NCBI GenBank assembly: GCA_964450355.1 | Contig: CAYVDH010000012.1 | Location: 1 to 37,906, forward strand | Direction: 5' to 3' | Length of the DNA stretch: 37,906 bases | DNA from: CAYVDH01 sp964450355 | Lineage (GTDB): Bacteria; Bacteroidota; Bacteroidia; NS11-12g; UBA955 | Shown here: piece after piece, positions 32,764-37,906 of the stretch | How the letters are laid out: the number at the start of each line of letters is the position of its first letter | Numbering within the stretch: the first letter of the stretch is position 1 | Translations under genes and position numbers: made by a program | The notes under the pieces: model-generated | What the model saw: the letters and a program-made list of their open reading frames with translations, nothing else | What the model was told of the DNA's origin: nothing | Databases searched by the model: none

Positions 32764-34089
32764 ATGATTGATCAATTTGAAAATTTTATTTCAACGAATT
32801 GTTTATTTACTAGGAAATCAAAACTTTTACTTGCAATTAGTGGTGGTAGCGACAGTGTTTGTTTGTTTTATTTATTAAAAAATTGTGGTTATCAAGTCAG
32901 TTTGGCTCATTGTAACTACCATTTAAGAGGGGAGGATAGCAATAAAGATCAAGTTTTTGTTGAAAAATTATCGCAAAAATTCAAAGTACATTGTCACATT
33001 AAATCATTTGATAGCAAAGAGGATAAAAAAGCATTAAAAAACAATGTGCAGTTAAATGCAAGGAAAATGAGGTACCAATGGTTTGAGCAATTAATGTCTG
33101 AACACGGATACGATTGTCTGCTCACAGCCCATCATTTAAACGACAATTTGGAAACCATGTTAATTAATCAACTAAGAGGTACAGGTATTTCTGGTCTTCA
33201 TGGCATTCCTATTTCGAACAATAATATTGCAAGACCCTTGATGTGTTTTACCAAGTATCAGATTCAAGATTATTTAACTAAAAATAAAATAAAATTCAGA
33301 GAAGATACAAGCAATCTTAAATCAGATTATCTGAGAAACAAAATAAGACACAAAGTGTATCCCGAATTAAGAAAAATTGAATCAAACATAGAACATCGCT
33401 TTTTTGATACAGCTCAACAAATTGCCGAATTTGAACTATTGTTTAATGAAGTGTTTTCAAAGCATACCAAGGGTGTTTTTCAAATAAAAAAAGACACAAT
33501 TGAAATACATTATCAATTGATACAAACAGATTACAAAGCGTTGTTTTACTATCAATTGCTCAAACCCTACCAATTTTCCTACAGCCAATGTCAGGAAGTA
33601 TTGAAATTAGAAAAAGCAATTAGTGGCAAAAAAGTGATGACAACAGATTATGAATTAATCAAACACAATCAAGTATTTCAGTTAATCAAACGAAATGATG
33701 TAAAAAAAACGGGCTCCTTACTAATTCAAAAAACAGGAGAATTTGAAATCAATGGAGTCACTTATTTGTTGTCCAAAACAAAAATTAAATCACAAGATGA
33801 ATTAAGAAAAAACACCAATGGTGTGATGTTCAATGGAGAAAATATTTCTTTTCCTATTACTGTCAGACCATGGAAACATGGAGATTATATCATGCCTTTA
33901 GGGATGAAAAACAAGAAAAAATTAAGCGATATTTTAATCAATAAAAAAATACCAGCTAATCAAAAATCTGAAACCTTGGTTGTGGTTTCTAATTCTGATA
34001 TTGTAGCTATATTAAATCCAAACATATTGGCAGAACCATATAAAATCAACACTGTTAAGGACTTGGTTTTTAAAATATCAAAAAAATAG
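32764..34089 (+). CDS. tilS: tRNA(Ile)-lysidine synthetase TilS
   Basis: Converts cytidine 34 of tRNA-Ile(CAU) to lysidine so that it reads AUA; essential in most bacteria. It is 441 aa. The N-terminal PP-loop ATPase has SGGSDS (26-31) followed by AHCNYHLRGEDSNKDQVFV and LTAHHLNDNLETMLINQLRGTG, all TilS signatures, with RPLMCFTKYQIQDYL further on. The C-terminal part (about 330-441) is the substrate-binding domain, with VRPWKHGDYIMPLGMKNKKK near residue 372. It is divergent from the OstA-like gene, with about 40 bases between starts, and 28 bases upstream of the PKD protein gene. Confidence 0.95.
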   Translation: MIDQFENFISTNCLFTRKSKLLLAISGGSDSVCLFYLLKNCGYQVSLAHCNYHLRGEDSNKDQVFVEKLSQKFKVHCHIKSFDSKEDKKALKNNVQLNARKMRYQWFEQLMSEHGYDCLLTAHHLNDNLETMLINQLRGTGISGLHGIPISNNNIARPLMCFTKYQIQDYLTKNKIKFREDTSNLKSDYLRNKIRHKVYPELRKIESNIEHRFFDTAQQIAEFELLFNEVFSKHTKGVFQIKKDTIEIHYQLIQTDYKALFYYQLLKPYQFSYSQCQEVLKLEKAISGKKVMTTDYELIKHNQVFQLIKRNDVKKTGSLLIQKTGEFEINGVTYLLSKTKIKSQDELRKNTNGVMFNGENISFPITVRPWKHGDYIMPLGMKNKKKLSDILINKKIPANQKSETLVVVSNSDIVAILNPNILAEPYKINTVKDLVFKISKK

Positions 34090-34117
34090 CTTTATTTGTA
34101 AAACTAAATTCAATTCA

Positions 34118-36796
34118 ATGAAAAATACATTTACTATTTTACTTGCCTTATTCACAATTGCATACTCTTTTGCCGACTGTGTTTTAGTACCACTTTCACT
34201 ATCCGAAAGAGTTTCTGCCTCTGAGTTAATTATTGAAGGAAAGGTGAGTTCAATTAAAAGTTATTGGAATGCTGACCAAAGCATGATATACACTGCCAAC
34301 ACCATTCAAATTTCTAAAATATACAAAGGTAGTCAATTGATACAATCATCTACTATCAATATCATCACACTTGGTGGTAGAGTTAATGACAAAGCTGTAA
34401 AAGTAGAACCTGAGTTGGAGTTGGAACAAGGAGAGATTGGGATTTTTATGCTAGTAAACAAAGAAAATGATTGGGTTTCTGAATCTGGTGTTCAAGGTTT
34501 CATCAAAATAGACAAAGTAGATGCTACAGCATCTGACATGTTCAATCAATACCCTGCTCACAGCATATACAATACCATCGAAAATTTAACTCAAACTCCT
34601 GTAGTTAAAATCAATGATTTGCTAACTAAAGTGACAGTGAGCACAAAAAGAGCTTCACCTACAGTTACTTCTATCAGCCCTAAAACTTTGACATCTGGCA
34701 CTTCAACAGTATTAACCATCAAAGGAACAAATTTCAAAAATGCAAGAGATACCAGCAGTGTTCAATTTAGAAATGGTGATGATGGTGGCTCATCTTTCAT
34801 CAAAGCATTGAAATACGATTACATATCTTGGAATGATACCATGATAAAATTGATAGTAAGAACTAAAGCTGGAACTGGTAAAATCAGAGTGTTAGTAGGA
34901 GGGAACGGCTCAGTGATATCAGGCGATACATTGAAAGTTCAATACGCGCATTTGAACGTGGTTCAAGGTGATTCCATTGCATACGAAACTCAAGAAATTG
35001 GCATGAATGCCTCCAATGGAATTACTTGGAAAATGAACAAGCGTTTTTATGATTCAGCAGGAGCAAGGGGGGCATTTGTGCGCAGCTTAGAAAGATGGAG
35101 ATGTGGTACATTCATGAATTGGGATACTTTAGGTAGAGTCAATCACAGTGCCATCAAATCTGATGGAGTGAATATGTGTGCTTGGGATACCGCTGGCAGT
35201 ATGCCTAATGGAACTTTAGCGCAATGTTTTAGTTTTTATGCTGGATGTTTTTCCCCTGGTTTAAAATGGTATGTCAATGAGTTGGACATACGTTTCAGAA
35301 TCAGACCAAATAACACTACCAATTGGTTATACACCACAGGTAATGCCAATTCTAATCAATTTCATTTTGAATCAGTAGCTGTTCACGAGCTTGGTCATGG
35401 ACACCAATTAGGGCACGTAATCAACAGCGCTGAAGTGATGCATTTTGCCATAGCTAATGGACAAACAAAGCCATCCTTATCTAGTGGTGACATCAGTGGA
35501 GGAAACTACGTAATGACCAAAAGTGCTAATTCCATTTGTGGTAAAAATGCCCATAGTAAATTAAATTCAGGAAACTGTGCCATCATCGCACCTGTTGCAG
35601 ATTTTAAATCAGATAAAACCACTGTTTGTATAGGTGAAAAAGTAAAATTTTCTGATACATCAAAAGGAAACATAACAGCTTACAGTTGGAATTTCGGAAG
35701 TGGAGCTAGTCCTGCTACTGCCAATTCCAAAGGTCCTCACAATGTAACATACAGCAGTGGAGGCAGCAAAACCATTACTCTCACCATCACTACAAGCACT
35801 GGCTCTAATTTAAATAAAAGCAGCAGCATCACCGTGCAAAACGATTCGAGATTGTATTCAAAATTCAGTTGGCAAGCAGCGGAAAAAGGCAAAGTAACAT
35901 TCACCAACAATACCACCAATTCTGTTAGCAATAAATGGTATTTTGGTACTGGTGATTCCTCTACCACACTTAATCCAATATACACTTACAATGCAGGCGG
36001 AACTTATCAAGTAAAATTGAAAGGGACCAATACATGTAACAGCGCAGATACTACCATATCCATCACCTTAGCTTACATGAATTTTACTGTAAATCCATCA
36101 ACTGCATGCAAAGAACAAGAAGTAACTTACACAGATAGCAGCGATAATTCGGTATCGTCTTGGAATTGGAGTTTTACTGGTGGCACACCATCCACTGCTT
36201 CAGGCAAAGGTCCTCACAAGGTTATGTACGCCAGCTCAGGGGTAAAATCAGCCAGCCTAACAGTGAATGTCACAGGCGGAAAATCACAAACTCAAACCAT
36301 CAATTCGGCAACCAATATCAGCAATAACACCTACGCAAAAGCCAATTTCATTTTTGGAAATTATGGCAAAAACATCATAGGGTTTGAAAACAAATCGAGC
36401 GGAAGTGGATTGCAATACAAGTGGTATTTTGGCGATGGAGATAGCAGCACACTTCAAAACCCAGTTCATACCTATACCAATGCCAATAACAAAGTGGTGA
36501 AATTAGTAGTAACTGGCGATTGCAACACCGATGATACCACCATTACATTAAGAGATTTTACTAGCATAAACCAATTGAACAACAACAATTATTGGAGTGT
36601 ATATCCTAATCCTACCGACAGCAAAATATATGTTACTAACATGTTACAAAATGCTGACTACACCGTTACAAATGCAATGGGGCAGCAAGTAAAGCATGGA
36701 GTATACAATGCAGAAGAAATCGATTTAAAAGAATTGGCAAGTGGTGTGTATGTGCTTCAAATGAATGGAGTCTTTTTGAAGTTTACAGTAAATTAA
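34118..36796 (+). CDS. T9SS-secreted metzincin-like metalloprotease with TIG and four PKD domains
   Basis: An 892-aa exported protein. The signal peptide is 1-19 (ending SFAD). An unassigned N-terminal domain (20-175) precedes an IPT/TIG domain (about 180-265, TVTSISPKTLTSGTSTVLTI). The catalytic region has HELGHGHQLGH (423-433), the full metzincin HExxHxxGxxH with E424 as general base, and a candidate Met-turn at M441 in SAEVMHF. Four PKD domains follow at about 491-573, 577-651, 653-728 and 739-813. The C-terminus (825-892) is a type A T9SS sorting signal with YPNPTDSK. It is a probable surface or released protease. Base composition is visibly richer in GC than its neighbours. It follows tilS by 28 bases; TTTATTTG at 34091-34098 is a one-mismatch -7 box. 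Confidence 0.88.
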   Translation: MKNTFTILLALFTIAYSFADCVLVPLSLSERVSASELIIEGKVSSIKSYWNADQSMIYTANTIQISKIYKGSQLIQSSTINIITLGGRVNDKAVKVEPELELEQGEIGIFMLVNKENDWVSESGVQGFIKIDKVDATASDMFNQYPAHSIYNTIENLTQTPVVKINDLLTKVTVSTKRASPTVTSISPKTLTSGTSTVLTIKGTNFKNARDTSSVQFRNGDDGGSSFIKALKYDYISWNDTMIKLIVRTKAGTGKIRVLVGGNGSVISGDTLKVQYAHLNVVQGDSIAYETQEIGMNASNGITWKMNKRFYDSAGARGAFVRSLERWRCGTFMNWDTLGRVNHSAIKSDGVNMCAWDTAGSMPNGTLAQCFSFYAGCFSPGLKWYVNELDIRFRIRPNNTTNWLYTTGNANSNQFHFESVAVHELGHGHQLGHVINSAEVMHFAIANGQTKPSLSSGDISGGNYVMTKSANSICGKNAHSKLNSGNCAIIAPVADFKSDKTTVCIGEKVKFSDTSKGNITAYSWNFGSGASPATANSKGPHNVTYSSGGSKTITLTITTSTGSNLNKSSSITVQNDSRLYSKFSWQAAEKGKVTFTNNTTNSVSNKWYFGTGDSSTTLNPIYTYNAGGTYQVKLKGTNTCNSADTTISITLAYMNFTVNPSTACKEQEVTYTDSSDNSVSSWNWSFTGGTPSTASGKGPHKVMYASSGVKSASLTVNVTGGKSQTQTINSATNISNNTYAKANFIFGNYGKNIIGFENKSSGSGLQYKWYFGDGDSSTLQNPVHTYTNANNKVVKLVVTGDCNTDDTTITLRDFTSINQLNNNNYWSVYPNPTDSKIYVTNMLQNADYTVTNAMGQQVKHGVYNAEEIDLKELASGVYVLQMNGVFLKFTVN

Positions 36797-37122
36797 AATC
36801 ATTTTCTACCAGCTCTGTTCTCACTCGCATCTTGCAAGTGATTAGTCCAAGACCTCTAGCGTTACTAAAACATAATAAAACAATTAATTATTATATTTGT
36901 GAATGTTTATCTGTATCAATAGAACTAAAATGCCAAAGGCAAGGTTATTTCTCACTAGTAAGATGAGAGAATGAGCGTGGGGATATATAATCCATGCAGA
37001 TAGGGGAAATAATAGACTTAACTCAGAAAGAATAATTGAAGCTGTTGGTTTTGGTTCTCAAGGCGCCCAGAATACAGATAATGAAGCAATTAGAAAGCAA
37101 GATAGGAGAATAAAAATTATAT
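36797..37122. other. 326-base gene-poor spacer with a compositional shift
   Basis: No complete gene is present. The first 80 bases (36797-36880) are relatively rich in G and C for this genome and contain the palindrome CTTGCAAG (in GCATCTTGCAAGTG). All six frames are broken by stops over most of it, except for the reading frame described separately at 36975-37133. The arrangement looks like the scar of a rearrangement or a lost gene. No promoter matching TAnnTTTG is seen before the following gene. Confidence 0.5.
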
Positions 37123-37133
37123 ATGTTGAATAA
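36975..37133 (+). pseudogene. Possible remnant of an OmpA-like C-terminal domain
   Basis: A 52-codon open frame without a start codon runs from just after a TGA to a TAA. Its translation contains HADRGNNRLNSERIIEAV, then GFGSQGAQN and EAIRKQDRRIKIIYVE. This echoes the OmpA/MotB peptidoglycan-binding domain end, where a GHTD...LSERRA helix is followed by GFGE and then R-x-x-NRR-[VI]-x-I. About 15 residues expected between the helix and GFG appear to be missing. The frame runs 11 bases into the next gene. The resemblance is short and could be coincidental. Confidence 0.35.
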
Positions 37134-37686
37134 AAGAAGTAAATACCCCATTTTATTATTACTTATTGTGACTATAAATATAAAATCTTATAGTCAAAAA
37201 TTTTACAAATATGAAAATGAGAATTATAATTTAGATACTTTTATGAGATATTCTTTTTTAAATTATCATACTTATTTTTGGTTTCAAAATTCATTTAAAA
37301 ATTTATTATCTGATTCTCATCAAAATCACCATGAATTTATAAAGTTTGGAGATATTTATATGAATAAGACTTATGATACTATAATAGGGTATGCAATGGT
37401 TAAAATAGCTTCAAATGATTCTTTATTAGATGTTTATCAAAATTTTTTTGAAAGAGTGTACTTTGATACAGCTAAAGATTATACAAAAATATTTACCCAT
37501 GTTATCAAAATATACATAGAAAATGAACCTATAGAATACAATCGTATTTTTTGGGAATTCATTCCCATAAATGGAAATAAAATAAATAAAAAGCATTATA
37601 TTGTAAGGCAATGTTTTAATGATAATTTTATTACTTTAATTTATTTTGAGTTAAGGACAGCTGGATGTATTATGGGTTATAGATGA
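37123..37686 (+). CDS. Exported protein of unknown function
   Basis: A 187-aa protein that I do not recognise. The N-terminus has a basic start and a hydrophobic core, with a probable signal-peptidase site after IKSYSQ (about residue 25). The mature part is rich in Asn, Lys, Tyr, Phe and Ile, which reflects the extremely AT-rich DNA. A possible alpha/beta core contains YMNKTYDTIIGYAMVKIAS and TKIFTHVIKIYIENEP. The only cysteines lie near the C-terminus. No promoter box or Shine-Dalgarno site is seen. The next gene also encodes an exported protein and starts 19 bases later, so the two are likely co-transcribed. Confidence 0.55.
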   Translation: MLNKRSKYPILLLLIVTINIKSYSQKFYKYENENYNLDTFMRYSFLNYHTYFWFQNSFKNLLSDSHQNHHEFIKFGDIYMNKTYDTIIGYAMVKIASNDSLLDVYQNFFERVYFDTAKDYTKIFTHVIKIYIENEPIEYNRIFWEFIPINGNKINKKHYIVRQCFNDNFITLIYFELRTAGCIMGYR

Positions 37687-37705
37687 TTCTAACTTATTAT
37701 ACCAA

Positions 37706-37906
37706 ATGAAAAAAATGTTACAATACCACCATTTGATTAAATTTATTTTTTTCATTACTTTAATAAGTTGTGGAAATAGCCCAAAAAAAAGGGAAGTAAA
37801 TTATAAAGATTTAAATCCCAAAAATATCTTTATTAACAAGCTAATAACTAATAATATTTCAGATAATTTTACTATAAAGGTAGATACTTTTAATCAATAT
37901 TTTTAC
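37706..37906 (+). CDS. Lipoprotein, 3' end beyond the window
   Basis: Partial gene: 67 codons are present and the frame is open to the window edge. The first 22 residues form a lipoprotein signal peptide, with hydrophobic LIKFIFFITLI followed by the lipobox LISC and then GNSPKKREVNY. The visible mature part is too short and too biased (Asn, Lys, Ile) to assign. It starts 19 bases after the preceding exported-protein gene, and both share very AT-rich codon use. Confidence 0.55.
   Translation, partial: MKKMLQYHHLIKFIFFITLISCGNSPKKREVNYKDLNPKNIFINKLITNNISDNFTIKVDTFNQYFY

Noticed and set aside
32721..32765. ATG start at 32765 for the OstA-like protein
   Set aside because: It overlaps the tilS start, leaves no promoter space and places 15 extra residues before a good signal peptide that begins at the TTG at 32720.

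Overview
The window is 37.9 kb of AT-rich DNA from a Bacteroidota chromosome. The signs are two secreted proteins ending in type IX secretion (T9SS) sorting domains, class-typical families (LytTR response regulator, DUF2851, OstA-like protein, PorT-like barrel, a small conserved gene before mutL), almost no Shine-Dalgarno sequences, and the Bacteroidota promoter element TAnnTTTG close upstream of about fifteen genes. Kdo and GDP-mannose genes plus an OstA-like protein indicate an LPS-bearing outer membrane. OdhB suggests an oxidative TCA cycle. I cannot place it below phylum with confidence. I see no tRNA, rRNA, CRISPR array, intact insertion sequence or prophage.

Layout. 1-2.4 kb: LytTR response regulator with a candidate autoregulatory site, then miaB. 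2.4-6.9 kb: a PspC-domain protein and a DUF2851 protein on the minus strand, then an overlapping plus-strand operon of a small membrane protein, mutL and a rhomboid protease. 6.9-13.9 kb, minus strand: PorT-like barrel overlapping an HscA-type Hsp70, a beta-helix lipoprotein, an ECF sigma factor without a standard start codon in the right place, and recQ. 14.0-16.1 kb: kdsD and mannose-1-phosphate guanylyltransferase, one base apart. 16.1-21.8 kb, minus strand: a thioredoxin cluster (80-aa protein, cytoplasmic thioredoxin, rhodanese-thioredoxin lipoprotein), ybaB, a YkgJ-type Cys-cluster protein, a membrane protein and an M1 aminopeptidase. 21.9-28.6 kb: mnmA, odhB, an M16 peptidase and a TlpA-like protein. 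28.6-34.1 kb: a conserved unknown, a GIY-YIG protein, a REP-like palindrome, a T9SS protein, an OstA-like protein and tilS. 34.1-36.8 kb: a large T9SS metzincin-like protein with four PKD domains. The last 1.1 kb has a different character: a 326-base gene-poor spacer holding what may be an OmpA-like remnant, then two very AT-rich genes for exported proteins, the last cut by the window edge.

Most genes are housekeeping: tRNA modification (miaB, mnmA, tilS), DNA repair (mutL, recQ), envelope biogenesis and redox or proteostasis. I found no strong candidate for a wholly new system. The observations most worth following are: TAnnTTTG boxes so close to start codons that many mRNAs should be leaderless or nearly so; a GC-containing dyad over the sigma-factor promoter together with that gene's missing ATG; a MutL whose endonuclease metal site looks dismantled; the translationally coupled two-compartment thioredoxin cluster; and the duplicated PKD pair in the metzincin.
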